NCBI GenBank assembly: GCA_965221105.1
Contig: OZ244871.1
Coordinates: 1,488,001-1,552,000, forward strand
DNA length: 64,000 bases
Source: GM7GCV1 sp965221105
GTDB lineage: Bacteria; Pseudomonadota; Gammaproteobacteria; Pseudomonadales; GM7GCV1
Direction: 5' to 3'
Part shown: piece by piece, positions 44,682-54,239 of the stretch
How the letters are laid out: the number at the start of each line of letters is the position of its first letter
Numbering within the stretch: position 1 is the stretch's first letter
The notes under the pieces: generated by a model
The model's database searches: none
What the model saw: the letters and a program-made list of their open reading frames with translations, nothing else
Told to the model about the DNA's origin: nothing
Translations under genes and position numbers: made by a program

Positions 44682-45209
44682 TTGCCAAGAGCCATCGCAA
44701 AGAAAAGTAAACGTCGCGTCTCAAGATCGGCAGATAACCCGGATATCGGTGGAATGAAATCCTTCGCAGGGGGCGTGGTCGTCGGAATTCTGTTGTGCCT
44801 GGGAGTACAGTGGCTGATTGACCAACAAAATCGTCAGCAGTCGCAAGAGGCAACCACCGTCCCAGAAGCCGGTGAACCCGCTGGCCCCGTACTGGACTTC
44901 TATACCCGACTTCGCGAGGTGGAGGTTCTGATTCCAGGTGATACGCCTGAACTGAAAACTCCGGACACCAGCTATGTGTTGCAGGCAGGCTCTTTCCGAC
45001 AGGCGAGAGAGGCCGAGCAAGTTCGTGCGGAGCTCATCCTTCTCAACCTCGATGCCAATATTCACAAGTTCAACCACAACGGAGAGATATGGCACCGGGT
45101 GCTGGTCGGGCCCTTTGACAATCGTTCTTCCACGACTGATACGCGTAGCCTGCTTCTGGAGCATGGCGTGGAAAGCCTGCTTATGACTCAGGAAATTGCG
45201 ACCCCCTGA
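44682..45209 (+). CDS. SPOR-domain membrane protein (FtsN-like)
   Basis: A 175-residue protein: basic cytoplasmic N-terminus, one membrane helix (about 27-46) and a C-terminal SPOR domain (about 96-172, SYVLQAGSFRQAREAEQVRAE) that binds denuded septal peptidoglycan. The layout and place between priA and hslV match FtsN-like division proteins of relatives, though it lacks the long linker of E. coli FtsN. The start is TTG. Confidence 0.82.
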   Translation: MPRAIAKKSKRRVSRSADNPDIGGMKSFAGGVVVGILLCLGVQWLIDQQNRQQSQEATTVPEAGEPAGPVLDFYTRLREVEVLIPGDTPELKTPDTSYVLQAGSFRQAREAEQVRAELILLNLDANIHKFNHNGEIWHRVLVGPFDNRSSTTDTRSLLLEHGVESLLMTQEIATP

Positions 45210-45235
45210 TACCCGGGCTGCCGGTACACCGGGTT

Positions 45236-45263
45236 CTTGAATTTTTGTCTGGTTACCCCACAT
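45236..45263 (+). promoter_or_regulatory. heat-shock (sigma-32 type) promoter of hslVU
   Basis: CTTGAA (45236-45241), a 14-base spacer and CCCCACAT (45256-45263) match the RpoH consensus CTTGAAA / CCCCATNT. It ends 56 bases before the hslV start. hslVU is a heat-shock operon in known gammaproteobacteria. Confidence 0.75.
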
Positions 45264-45319
45264 TGTAGGAGTACATTCCTCCGGGCCTGAGCTCGGATAG
45301 CTTAATCGGAAGATCTGGT

Positions 45320-45853
45320 TTGGAACAATATCGGGGAACAACCATCCTGTCAGTCCGGCGCGCTGGTGCAGTCGTGATCGGCGGAGATGGACAGGTCAGT
45401 CATGGCAACACTGTTATGAAAGGCAATGCACGCAAGGTTCGTCGCCTCTACAAGGATCAGGTGATTGCCGGGTTTGCAGGTGGAACCGCTGATGCATTCA
45501 CCCTGTTCGAACGTTTCGAAGCGAAACTTGAACAGCACCAAGGTCAGCTGGTTCGTGCGGCCGTCGAACTTGCCAAAGATTGGCGCACTGACCGCATGTT
45601 ACGCCGACTTGAAGCACTTCTTGCCGTGGCCGACAGCGAATCTTCCCTCATCATCACCGGCAATGGAGATGTCATCCAGCCAGAAGACGACCTTATTGCC
45701 ATTGGCTCCGGAGGCCCCTATGCCCAGTCCGCGGCTCGTGCGCTCCTCGACAATACCGACCTCCATGCACGGGAAATCGTCACACGGGCACTGTCCATAG
45801 TCGCAGATGTCTGTATATACACCAACCACAACAGGACCATTGAGGAGCTCTAA
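45320..45853 (+). CDS. hslV: ATP-dependent protease subunit HslV
   Basis: A 177-residue proteasome-like peptidase forming a double hexamer under HslU. The catalytic Thr is exposed after removal of the leader in EQYRGTTILSVRR. GDGQVSHG and GSGGPYAQSAARAL are conserved. It starts with TTG, with GGAAG eight bases before it. Confidence 0.97.
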   Translation: MEQYRGTTILSVRRAGAVVIGGDGQVSHGNTVMKGNARKVRRLYKDQVIAGFAGGTADAFTLFERFEAKLEQHQGQLVRAAVELAKDWRTDRMLRRLEALLAVADSESSLIITGNGDVIQPEDDLIAIGSGGPYAQSAARALLDNTDLHAREIVTRALSIVADVCIYTNHNRTIEEL

Positions 45854-45928
45854 CCGGAAATCTGTGGAAACCGGACTTTTCGGGCTTTCCAGGATTCTGC
45901 TGCACGAATACCGGGAGTCTATGTCTCT

Positions 45929-47245
45929 ATGTCACACATGACGCCGCGCGAGATCGTTCACGAACTCAGCCGCCATATCATTGGACAGGAATCTGCAAAA
46001 AAAGCTGTCGCAGTTGCCCTGCGCAACCGTTGGCGCCGCATGCAGCTCGAACCGACGCTGCGCAGCGAGGTCAATCCCAAGAACATTCTGATGATCGGAC
46101 CCACGGGCGTCGGAAAAACAGAGATTGCACGCCGCCTTGCCAGGCTGGCGAATGCCCCCTTTGTCAAAGTCGAAGCGACCAAGTTCACCGAGGTTGGCTA
46201 CGTCGGCAAGGATGTGGAGTCAATTGTGCGCGATCTCGTAGATGTGGCAATTAAAATGCTCCGAGAAGAGCACATGGAAAATGTTCGCCATCTGGCCGAA
46301 GACGCGGCGGAAGAGCGCATTCTTGATGCACTCCTGCCACCTGCGCGGGGCGAGGAGTCTACCGAGGACTCGTCGACCCGGCAGATCTTCAGGAAGAAAC
46401 TGCGCGAGGGAGATCTCGATGAAAAGGAAATCGAAATTGAGGTGGATTCACCAAAAATTGGCATGGAAATCATGACCCCTCCCGGCATGGAAGAGATGGC
46501 AGGGCAGCTTCAGGACATGTTTTCCCAGATTGGCAAGAGGCACAAGCAGTGCAGCAAGCTGACTGTAGCCCGCGCACTCAAGCAGATCCAGGATGAAGAG
46601 GCTGCACGACTCATTGACGAAGACGATATCAAGACCAAGGCGCTGGAGGCCGCAGAGCAGACCGGCATCGTGTTTATTGACGAGATCGACAAAGTTGCCA
46701 AGCGCAGCCAAATAACGGGGGCCGATGTTTCACGAGAAGGGGTGCAGCGGGATCTGCTGCCGCTGATAGAGGGCTCAACCGTCACCACGAAGTACGGAAT
46801 GGTCAAAACCGACCATATACTCTTTATCGCTTCAGGGGCATTCCATCTTTCGAAGCCATCGGACCTGATACCCGAGTTACAGGGTCGCCTGCCCATTCGG
46901 GTTGAGTTGTCGGCACTCTCTGTGAAAGACTTCCAGAGAATTCTGACCGAGCCTGACGCTTCGCTCTGTGTGCAGTACAAAGCGCTCCTCAAGACTGAAA
47001 ATGTCGATATCGACTTTACCGAGGATGGTATCCAGAGATTGTCTGAACTTGCCCATAGTGTCAATGAATCGACCGAGAATATCGGGGCGCGACGACTCCA
47101 TACGCTGATGGAGCGGCTGCTTGAAGACCTCTCTTTCGATGCACCTGACCGCGACGGTCAAACCATTGCCATAGATGCAACCTACGTTGATGAAAAACTT
47201 GACGAGCTGGTTGCTGACGAAGACCTGTCGCGTTTTATCTTGTGA
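45929..47245 (+). CDS. hslU: ATP-dependent protease ATPase subunit HslU
   Basis: A 438-residue AAA+ unfoldase that feeds HslV. Walker A GPTGVGKT is at residues 57-64, Walker B VFIDEIDK near 250, and the inserted I domain lies between. The C-terminus DEDLSRFIL provides the activating tail for HslV. It lies 75 bases after hslV. Confidence 0.98.
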   Translation: MSHMTPREIVHELSRHIIGQESAKKAVAVALRNRWRRMQLEPTLRSEVNPKNILMIGPTGVGKTEIARRLARLANAPFVKVEATKFTEVGYVGKDVESIVRDLVDVAIKMLREEHMENVRHLAEDAAEERILDALLPPARGEESTEDSSTRQIFRKKLREGDLDEKEIEIEVDSPKIGMEIMTPPGMEEMAGQLQDMFSQIGKRHKQCSKLTVARALKQIQDEEAARLIDEDDIKTKALEAAEQTGIVFIDEIDKVAKRSQITGADVSREGVQRDLLPLIEGSTVTTKYGMVKTDHILFIASGAFHLSKPSDLIPELQGRLPIRVELSALSVKDFQRILTEPDASLCVQYKALLKTENVDIDFTEDGIQRLSELAHSVNESTENIGARRLHTLMERLLEDLSFDAPDRDGQTIAIDATYVDEKLDELVADEDLSRFIL

Positions 47246-47649
47246 GCTCGAATCAACCCAGCAGGATTCACCTTCGCGACCAGGGACGCAGCCTCGGGCT
47301 TCATTATGAACATGCCAGCTACCTCGAGCTGGACGCAGAATATTTACGGGTGAACTCTCCCAGCGCCGAGGTGCAGGGGCATGGTGCTGGCGATGGCGAG
47401 CTTCCAGTTGGAAAGCAGCACGTACTCATAACCAAGGTCGAGCTCGCCGGAAATTATGCCCTGCGGCTGCACTTTGACGACGGACATGACTCAGGGATTT
47501 ATGGGTGGAGCTACCTCAAACAGCTCGCAGCGGAGAGACCGCAGCGCTGGCAACGTTATCTGGCCGAACTCAGGAACCGTGGATTAGCGAGAGATTCTGA
47601 AGTTCAAGTAGTCCGAGTGATGGATCCCGGCGAGGGAAATTCCCGGTAA
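47242..47649 (+). CDS. DUF971 (gamma-butyrobetaine hydroxylase-like N-terminal domain) protein
   Basis: A 135-residue stand-alone DUF971 protein, conserved downstream of hslU in pseudomonads and relatives. LRVNSPSAEVQGHG and GIYGWSYLKQLA are the family features. The domain also occurs at the N-terminus of gamma-butyrobetaine hydroxylases and in proteins linked to Fe-S handling; its role here is unknown. The GTG start overlaps the hslU stop by four bases. Confidence 0.88.
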   Translation: MSSNQPSRIHLRDQGRSLGLHYEHASYLELDAEYLRVNSPSAEVQGHGAGDGELPVGKQHVLITKVELAGNYALRLHFDDGHDSGIYGWSYLKQLAAERPQRWQRYLAELRNRGLARDSEVQVVRVMDPGEGNSR

Positions 47650-47707
47650 ATCTGCTGGCGCAGATTCGCTGGGACGCCAGATCTGTGCATCGGAGCATGC
47701 CTGACAG

Positions 47708-48410
47708 CTAAACCGCCTTCCGCGTCTTCGAACGACTGGCGATGCGTCTCGATTCGGCGCTGGCGCACTTCTCGACAAGCGCATCCAGAAAATCCTCCAG
47801 ATTGATCTCTTTCATTCTGCCATCGCGTATGAACATATCGAGGTCAAAGATATCCTGCTGCCTGTTGTGGTTTCGGGCTTTCTGCTGAAGCAGGGCACGG
47901 TACTTCTCCACAGCGATTTCGATCAGTCCGCAGGAAAGCAGTTCCCTGCCGCCGGTCAACCGCAGGATGTGCACATGTCTCAGTGGCTCCTTGAACGAAA
48001 CATCCACCTCGACAACATTGAAGGCTCTGCCCTCGCGCAGCGCCCGTTCCGCGTTCCTGCCCTGCCGGGCATGGGCGATTTTGAACTTCAAGGCGGGAAA
48101 GCGGCATCCGCAAACCGATTTCGGCCAGGCAGGCGTTGTACCGACTGCGTGCGTACCATCGGGTCGGCGCAGCCCAGCACGGCGGATGCCTGCGAGAAGA
48201 TGAAGTTCAGCCGGTCGAGGACCACTCATCGATCTCGTTGTCGACTGCAGGCGTGGCGGTGAAATCCACATCCATGGCATGCCTCGCGCTGCCACAGGCG
48301 AGTCACGACAAGATCCCGCCCTCGAGGCACAGTCCAGTGTTCAGCGGCGCGCTCAGAGCGATTGCGTAGAGAGCCAACTGCATCTTTGAAGTGAGCAAGG
48401 CATGACACAT
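47708..48410 (-). pseudogene. decayed AbiEii/AbiGii-type nucleotidyltransferase toxin gene
   Basis: Pieces of an AbiEii-like toxin lie in two frames. From ATG 48410 one frame encodes a nucleotidyltransferase start (LCLEGG then RHAMDVDFTA, matching the family GG and D-x-DF motifs), but has stops at 48303-48305 and 48207-48209. A second frame from about 48200 to 47708 carries NVVEVDVSFKEP, AVEKYRALLQQ and DIFDLDMFIRD. A nonsense and a frameshift at least separate them. No AbiEi antitoxin gene is adjacent. Confidence 0.6.
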
Positions 48411-48797
48411 CCTGTCGCAGAGGGTGTTGCCGGAGTTTCACCTCCGGCCTTCATTAAATTATCCCACATTGGCACAGTGAGTTAAGTCCTGTGTCGGGCC
48501 GTGGCACAGAGCTAATTTCCTGGGCTTTTCCCTTTTTATAGAGGAAGTGCCCAGCCCGCGGTATCAAAAACACGGTACAACGTTCCGCCTCCTGATCAGG
48601 ATAGCGGAAACCTGTGAGTGGGTAGACCCCGTTCGGGTCTGCTTCATCCCGGTATGGTGATCGGAACAAGAACGAGAATTCCAGTTTCCACTGGATCACA
48701 AAATAGTGAATACTGCGAAGAATTTTCCGGAGCAGTCAGGATCAGCACCTGGAGCACGTGGCGTTCTGCGCCCGTTCCTACCCAACCAGAATATCCA
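48411..48797. other. intergenic region upstream of the double acyltransferase gene
   Basis: About 390 bases. The left part may be further toxin-gene debris; the right part should hold the promoter of the acyltransferase, but no good box pair was found. The frame of that gene is open from 48618 without family-like sequence. Confidence 0.4.
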
Positions 48798-50588
48798 ATG
48801 ATCAACGTCGAAATAATGGTGGCCGAGAGCTTGCCGGAGGGGGCTCTGAAAAGACTGTGCTCGCCCCTCGTGGTCAGAATCTTGAGAGCCGTGCTCCACG
48901 AGCGTGAATTCATCGAATTTGGGAAAGCCCATCCAGATGCACGGGGTTTTGAGCTCGTGGATCGGGTGCTGGAATACTTCAACTTCAAATACAGGGTGGA
49001 ACCGGAGCAGTTGGCTCGAATTCCGGAGGCGGGCCGGGTTGTCATCGTGGCGAACCACCCTGTAGGATCGCTGGACGGACTGGCGTTCCTGCACATGATT
49101 CGCCGCATCCGGCCTGACGTAAAAATTGTTGTAAATCAGATACTTGTTAAGATTGAACCCTTGGCCCCAGTGCTGCTGCCCGTTGACAATATGGGGGGAA
49201 ATACCGGCAAGCTCCAGTTGCGGGCCATTCACAAACATCTTCGCAAGGAAGGTGCTTTGATAGTATTTCCATCTGGAGTGGTTTCACGACTGGGGTGCCG
49301 TGGCATCAGAGACGGTGAGTGGCGCTCAGGATTTATCAAGTTCTCCCGGGTTATGCGCGCACCCATTCTCCCGGTTCACATTCGCGCGCGTAATTCCAGT
49401 TTCTTTTACCTGCTCTCCCTGGTGGCACGAAAGATTTCGACTCTCTGGCTGGTACCGGAAATGTTCAAACTCAGGGGAAAATCCGCCGACTTCCACATCG
49501 GCAAGATTGTCCCCTGCAAGCACTACGAGAGCTTCAATCTCGCCCCGCGGGCTCTGGCGGCCATCTTTCGGAATGAAGTGTATGCACTGCGGACTGGCAG
49601 CAAGCAAATCTTTCCAACCCATGAACCCGTGGCACCAGCAGGGAATCGGGTGGCGCTGCGAAAAGAGATCGGGCAGGGTGAGTTACTGGGCGAAACCAGC
49701 GACGGCAAGCAGATTTTTCTGTTCAACTATCAGCCCGACTCCAAGATTATTGCTGAACTCGGTCGACTGCGTGAACTCACCTTCAGAATGGTGGAAGAGG
49801 GTACCGGTAAATCCAGAGACCTCGACAAGTACGACCAGTACTACCAGCACCTCCTGTTGTGGGACAAAGTGCGGGATGAGATCGTCGGAGCCTACAGAAT
49901 CTGCGATACGGCACGCGTCATTCCGGAACTCGGACAAGAAGGCCTCTACAGCTCGCTGATCTATCGCTATACGGAGAATATGACCCCCTATTTCGAACGC
50001 GGTATGGAGCTGGGGCGTAGCTTTGTCCAACCCAGATACTGGGGAAAGCGCAGCCTCGACTACCTTTGGTACGGCATCGGAGCCCTGATCAGAAACAATC
50101 CACAATACCGTTATCTTTTTGGTGCAGTCAGCCTGAGTGACGGCTACCCGGATGAGGCCAAAGACCTGATCGTGCATTTCTACGCGACTCATTTCCCGGC
50201 GCACGCAAACCTTGTGGAAGCACTTCACCCCTACCGGATACCCAAGCATAAGCTCGAACATCTCCAGCACCTGTTCCCGGGAAAGGATTATGGGTCCGAA
50301 TTCACCCTGTTGAAAAAAATGCTGAAAAAGCTCAACTGCACCATTCCCACTCTCTACAAGCAGTATGCCGACCTATGCGAACCGGGTGGTGTCAGCATTT
50401 GTGCAAGCGGGCTCGATGTAACCTTCAGCAATGTCATAGATGGTTTTGTCATGGTGGATATATGGAAGCTCAAACCCGGCAAGCGGGAGCGGTACCTGCA
50501 GGGCACTCTCGCTTCTGCAGCACAACCCGGCGCGCAGCCGGCAGCCGGGCTGACGTCGTCAGTGTCCTCGACCGACCGACCGAGTTAG
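48798..50588 (+). CDS. olsF: OlsF-like bifunctional acyltransferase (ornithine lipid synthesis)
   Basis: A 596-residue protein with two acyltransferase parts. Residues about 60-270 resemble lysophospholipid acyltransferases (VANHPVGSLDGLAF, FPSGVVSRLG, HIRARNSSFFYLL). Residues about 300-570 resemble the N-acyltransferase (GNAT-like, hemolysin/OlsB type) with VGAYRICDT, ELGRSFVQPRYWGKRSLDYLW and LFGAVSLSDGYP. OlsF of Serratia makes ornithine lipids from both domains; that role is inferred. The last 35 residues are Ala/Ser/Pro-rich. ATG 48798 is chosen because upstream codons are not family-like. Confidence 0.8.
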   Translation: MINVEIMVAESLPEGALKRLCSPLVVRILRAVLHEREFIEFGKAHPDARGFELVDRVLEYFNFKYRVEPEQLARIPEAGRVVIVANHPVGSLDGLAFLHMIRRIRPDVKIVVNQILVKIEPLAPVLLPVDNMGGNTGKLQLRAIHKHLRKEGALIVFPSGVVSRLGCRGIRDGEWRSGFIKFSRVMRAPILPVHIRARNSSFFYLLSLVARKISTLWLVPEMFKLRGKSADFHIGKIVPCKHYESFNLAPRALAAIFRNEVYALRTGSKQIFPTHEPVAPAGNRVALRKEIGQGELLGETSDGKQIFLFNYQPDSKIIAELGRLRELTFRMVEEGTGKSRDLDKYDQYYQHLLLWDKVRDEIVGAYRICDTARVIPELGQEGLYSSLIYRYTENMTPYFERGMELGRSFVQPRYWGKRSLDYLWYGIGALIRNNPQYRYLFGAVSLSDGYPDEAKDLIVHFYATHFPAHANLVEALHPYRIPKHKLEHLQHLFPGKDYGSEFTLLKKMLKKLNCTIPTLYKQYADLCEPGGVSICASGLDVTFSNVIDGFVMVDIWKLKPGKRERYLQGTLASAAQPGAQPAAGLTSSVSSTDRPS

Positions 50589-50798
50589 TCTCCACCCCGC
50601 GGGATGCCGCATATTTCTGGACTACCCGCCAGTGCGCACGAGACAGTCGCACATTTCGCTGAATTTTTCGGGGAATGTACCTCAGCAACAGCGTGAGTGC
50701 ACCCAGGAATCCGGCTGTGCCCTGAAGTGTTCTCGCACCGCAATACTCTCAAGTGGACCCAGCTGATGTAGAATGGCGTGTCCACCGTTGAGACGGCC

Positions 50799-51548
50799 AT
50801 GAACAGCAACAAAACCACCGATTTTGGTTACCAACAGGTGCCTGAAGCAGAAAAAGCAGGCAAGGTGGCAGATGTGTTTCATTCCGTAGCCGCACAATAC
50901 GACCTGATGAACGACCTGATGAGCGGCGGTATTCATCGCTTGTGGAAGTTTCTCACGATCGAAAAATCTGCCGCCCGACCCGGTCAGGTTATTCTCGATA
51001 TCGCGGGTGGCACTGGTGATCTGGCGGCGCGCTTTGCCGATATTGTCGGCGGCACTGGTCGGGTAATACTCGCCGACATCAATGGCTCCATGCTGGCAGT
51101 CGGACGCGACAAGTTGCTCGACAAGGGCTATGGCGGACAGATTGACTATCTGCAGGCGGATGCCCAGCAATTGCCCTTCCCCGACAATTTTTTCGATTGT
51201 ATTACCATTGCCTTTGGCTTGCGCAATGTGACTGACAAGCAACGGGCACTTGAATCCATGCTGGGGGTGCTCAAACCGGGTGGAAGACTTCTGGTGCTGG
51301 AGTTTTCCAAACCCACCAGCGCGCCCCTCGCAAAAGTGTATGACGCATACTCTTTCAATGTGCTTCCACGGCTTGGCCAGATCATAGTTGGAGATGCCGA
51401 CAGCTATACGTATCTGGCAGAGTCAATCCGTATGCACCCGGATCAAGAAAGCCTCAAGTCGATGATGGATGATGCAGGTTTTGTAGAGACCAGTTACATC
51501 AACCTGACGGGCGGGATTGTCGCGCTCCATATGGGTTTCAAGGCCTGA
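50799..51548 (+). CDS. ubiE: demethylmenaquinone/2-methoxy-6-polyprenyl-benzoquinol methyltransferase UbiE
   Basis: A 249-residue SAM methyltransferase of ubiquinone synthesis. Signatures are HSVAAQYDLMNDLMSGGIHRLWK, LDIAGGTGDLAARF, FGLRNVTDKQRAL and LESIRMHPDQE-like AESIRMHPDQES. GTG 50778 is an alternative start adding seven residues. It starts the ubiE-ubiJ-ubiB block, with one base to ubiJ. Confidence 0.97.
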   Translation: MNSNKTTDFGYQQVPEAEKAGKVADVFHSVAAQYDLMNDLMSGGIHRLWKFLTIEKSAARPGQVILDIAGGTGDLAARFADIVGGTGRVILADINGSMLAVGRDKLLDKGYGGQIDYLQADAQQLPFPDNFFDCITIAFGLRNVTDKQRALESMLGVLKPGGRLLVLEFSKPTSAPLAKVYDAYSFNVLPRLGQIIVGDADSYTYLAESIRMHPDQESLKSMMDDAGFVETSYINLTGGIVALHMGFKA

Positions 51549-51549
51549 A

Positions 51550-52182
51550 ATGATCTCGGAAACTCCGCTTCTGGAGCGCTTCGAGCCCGGGTTTAATCGG
51601 GCTCTCCAACGGCTGCTGGAAACTGATCCTGCCAACCAGGCTCTGCTTGAGAAACTTGAAGGCACAGTCGTTGAAGTGGTGAGTCTGTCTCCCGAGGTGC
51701 GGTGTTTTCTCGGCATACGTCAGGGAAAATTGAGGTTTCGCCAACACGTTGCAGAGGCCGAGAACGTTGATCTCAGCCTGACCGGCAGGGCCGCTAACCT
51801 TCTCAAGCTGCTGGCCACTCCCCCGGAATCTGCGTCAAGGCTTCGGGGTATGGATATCGAAATTGTCGGCGATGTGGGCCTGCTGCTGGAAATCTCGCAG
51901 ATCGCAAAACAAATTGAAATCGATTGGGAAGCGCTGCTGGCAGAAAAAATCGGCGATGCTCCGGCTGTCGTGCTTTCCCGGATTGTTGGAGCCAGTCTGC
52001 GCGGGGTCCGCAGTATTCAGGAGGAAGTGTCGGGTAGACTGAAGCACGCAGCGGCATCTGAAAGCAGCGCACTACCCAACCGCGATGAGCTGGAAAGGGC
52101 AAAACATCTGCTGAGAGAACTGCATTACCGATTGGACCGGGTCGAGGTCAAACTCGATCAGAACCAGCGACACAAGCCGTGA
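51550..52182 (+). CDS. ubiJ: ubiquinone biosynthesis accessory factor UbiJ
   Basis: A 210-residue protein with an SCP2 sterol-carrier-like domain (about 30-120; LDLSLTGRAANLLKLL-like VDLSLTGRAANLLKLLA) and a C-terminal predicted coil (ERAKHLLRELHYRLDRVEVKLDQ). UbiJ organises the ubiquinone enzymes in the cytosol. The order ubiE-ubiJ-ubiB is diagnostic. Its stop overlaps the ubiB GTG by four bases. Confidence 0.92.
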   Translation: MISETPLLERFEPGFNRALQRLLETDPANQALLEKLEGTVVEVVSLSPEVRCFLGIRQGKLRFRQHVAEAENVDLSLTGRAANLLKLLATPPESASRLRGMDIEIVGDVGLLLEISQIAKQIEIDWEALLAEKIGDAPAVVLSRIVGASLRGVRSIQEEVSGRLKHAAASESSALPNRDELERAKHLLRELHYRLDRVEVKLDQNQRHKP

Positions 52183-53786
52183 CCAGTTTTCCGAGAACCA
52201 TCTCAATCTGGTGGCGCGCCTGTCTTCTGCGACTTGACCTGCTGCTGCCCGCAAAGGTTCCCCTGTGGATTCGGCTCCTGTTCCTGCCAGGCTGGTTCAT
52301 GCCAAGGCGAGATCTGAGCGAGGGTGAGAGACTGCGGCTCTGGTGTGAGGCAATGGGGCCGGTTTTCGTCAAATTTGGTCAGGCCCTGTCAACCCGACCC
52401 GACCTGCTGGGTCCTGAAATGGGCGCTGAGCTGGCACAACTGCAGGATTCTGTGCCACCTTTTGGTACCGAGGCGTTCCGCGACCTTCTGGAGCAGGGGC
52501 TCGGCAGTCCGGTCGAAGGTCTGTTTCGCAGTTTTGAGCAGGAACCGCTCGCTTCTGCTTCACTGGCCCAAGTTCATGGTGCTGTATTGCACAACGGGGA
52601 TTCGGTTGTCATAAAAATAATCCGGCCCGGTATTGAGCGCGTCATCCAGCGCGATTTGAAGCTGCTTGGCGTGCTGGCAGCCATAATTAACAGAATGGGC
52701 GCAGATGGTCGGCGGCTGCATGCCCCTGAAGTCATTTCCGACTACCACCACATCATTCACAACGAACTCAACTTGTGCTGGGAGGCAGCAAATTCCCAGA
52801 AGTTGCGTGACAACTTTATCGACAACCCGGTGAACTACACACCCAAGGTGTATTGGGACTATGTGCGCCCGAACATTCTCGTCAGTGAGCGCATCGATGG
52901 CATACCGGTAACCGACGCGCAGGCAATTGCCGACCAGGGCATCGATCTCAAGCAACTGGCCGAAATCGGCGTTGGCATTTTCTTTACCCAGGTCTTTGAG
53001 CACAATTTCTTCCATGCCGACATGCATCCAGGCAATATCTTTGTCAGCAAGACACATATAGCCAATCCCCAATATATTTGTGTGGATTGCGCCATCGTCG
53101 GATCGCTGTCAGATACTGAGCGGTACTATCTTGCGACCATGCTACTGAGTGTGTTCCGACGCGACTACGGACGGGTAGCCAGCCTGCAGATTGAGGCAGG
53201 CTGGGTTGCGTCGGACACGCCTGTGAATCTGCTTGAGGGGGAAATTCGCACCGTCTGCGAACCCATTTTCTCCCGCCCCCTGGAGGAAATCTCTTTCGCG
53301 ACCATCATGATTAACCTGTTTAAAACCGCGCGCCGATTTGATCTGCAGATGATGCCCTCCCTGTTTTTGCTGGAAAAAACCATTGTCAATATCGAAGGTC
53401 TGGGGCGTCAGCTCTATCCGAAACTTGACCTGTGGGCGACGCTGGCACCGCTGTTCGAAAAATTGTCCCGGGAACGCTATGCACCCAGAACACTGGGCAA
53501 CAAAGTGCGCGAGCAGGGGCCGGAATGGCTTGAACAGTGCGCAGAACTGCCGGATCTGCTTCTCGGGGCACTGCGGAAGATGAACGATTCACCCGCTGGG
53601 CACAGCATCGGCAACCACCCGGGCGCAGGCAGGAAAAGCGCAGGGGTTCTGGCACTCCTAAGCGCAGCAGCCCTGGGTGTGCTGCTCGGGTTGGCGCTGC
53701 CAGAACTGCCAACCGAACAACACCTGAGGAATTTGAGTCTCGCAACCATGGGTCTGCTGGGGATATATCTGCTTGTTCGTCGCTGA
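52179..53786 (+). CDS. ubiB: ubiquinone biosynthesis kinase-like protein UbiB
   Basis: A 535-residue atypical kinase/ATPase (ADCK family) needed for coenzyme Q synthesis. The KxGQ motif appears as KFGQALSTRPDLLGPE; SASLAQVHGA, HADMHPGNIF and VDCAIVG are further signatures. Two membrane helices end the protein (about 480-533). The third residue of the last box is Cys where many relatives have Phe-Gly (DFG-like), which may be normal here. Confidence 0.96.
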   Translation: MTSFPRTISIWWRACLLRLDLLLPAKVPLWIRLLFLPGWFMPRRDLSEGERLRLWCEAMGPVFVKFGQALSTRPDLLGPEMGAELAQLQDSVPPFGTEAFRDLLEQGLGSPVEGLFRSFEQEPLASASLAQVHGAVLHNGDSVVIKIIRPGIERVIQRDLKLLGVLAAIINRMGADGRRLHAPEVISDYHHIIHNELNLCWEAANSQKLRDNFIDNPVNYTPKVYWDYVRPNILVSERIDGIPVTDAQAIADQGIDLKQLAEIGVGIFFTQVFEHNFFHADMHPGNIFVSKTHIANPQYICVDCAIVGSLSDTERYYLATMLLSVFRRDYGRVASLQIEAGWVASDTPVNLLEGEIRTVCEPIFSRPLEEISFATIMINLFKTARRFDLQMMPSLFLLEKTIVNIEGLGRQLYPKLDLWATLAPLFEKLSRERYAPRTLGNKVREQGPEWLEQCAELPDLLLGALRKMNDSPAGHSIGNHPGAGRKSAGVLALLSAAALGVLLGLALPELPTEQHLRNLSLATMGLLGIYLLVRR

Positions 53787-53831
53787 CGAGGACAGCATAA
53801 TTCCGATGAACAGTTGAATATACATTGACCC

Positions 53832-54239
53832 ATGACGACAGGAACGAACACAATCAATCCGGCAATCAGTGATCTGCGCTGGAACCAGGATGGGCTTGTC
53901 CCGGCGATTGCTCAGGATGCCTCCACTGGCATGGTGCTGATGATGGCCTGGATGAATCGCGAGGCGCTGCGGTTGACTCTGGAAGAGGGAATCGCTGTGT
54001 ACTGGTCGCGCTCACGGCAAAAAATCTGGCGCAAGGGTGAGTCCTCCGGTCACCGGCAGATCATCAGGGAGCTGCGCATCGATTGTGACGACGACTGTAT
54101 TCTGATCAGGGTGGAACAGGTCGGCGGGATTGCCTGTCATACAGGTCGAGCCTCCTGTTTCTACCGCCGCTTCAACGACGGTGACTGGCAGGTCACCGAT
54201 GATCCCGTTCTGGAACCAGAGGAAATGTACGGTCAATGA
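53832..54239 (+). CDS. hisI: phosphoribosyl-AMP cyclohydrolase
   Basis: A 135-residue zinc enzyme, third step of histidine synthesis. MAWMNREALRLTLEEG, YWSRSRQKIWRKGE-SSGH and the metal motif DCDDDCILIRVEQ...ACHTG are present. It overlaps hisE by four bases; the separate hisI and hisE genes are as in Pseudomonas. Confidence 0.96.
   Translation: MTTGTNTINPAISDLRWNQDGLVPAIAQDASTGMVLMMAWMNREALRLTLEEGIAVYWSRSRQKIWRKGESSGHRQIIRELRIDCDDDCILIRVEQVGGIACHTGRASCFYRRFNDGDWQVTDDPVLEPEEMYGQ

Noticed and set aside
46728..46740. TGTTTCACGAGAA, resembling the parS consensus TGTTTCACGTGAAACA
   Set aside because: It matches only part of the 16-base site and lies in hslU, where it encodes the conserved DVSREG segment.
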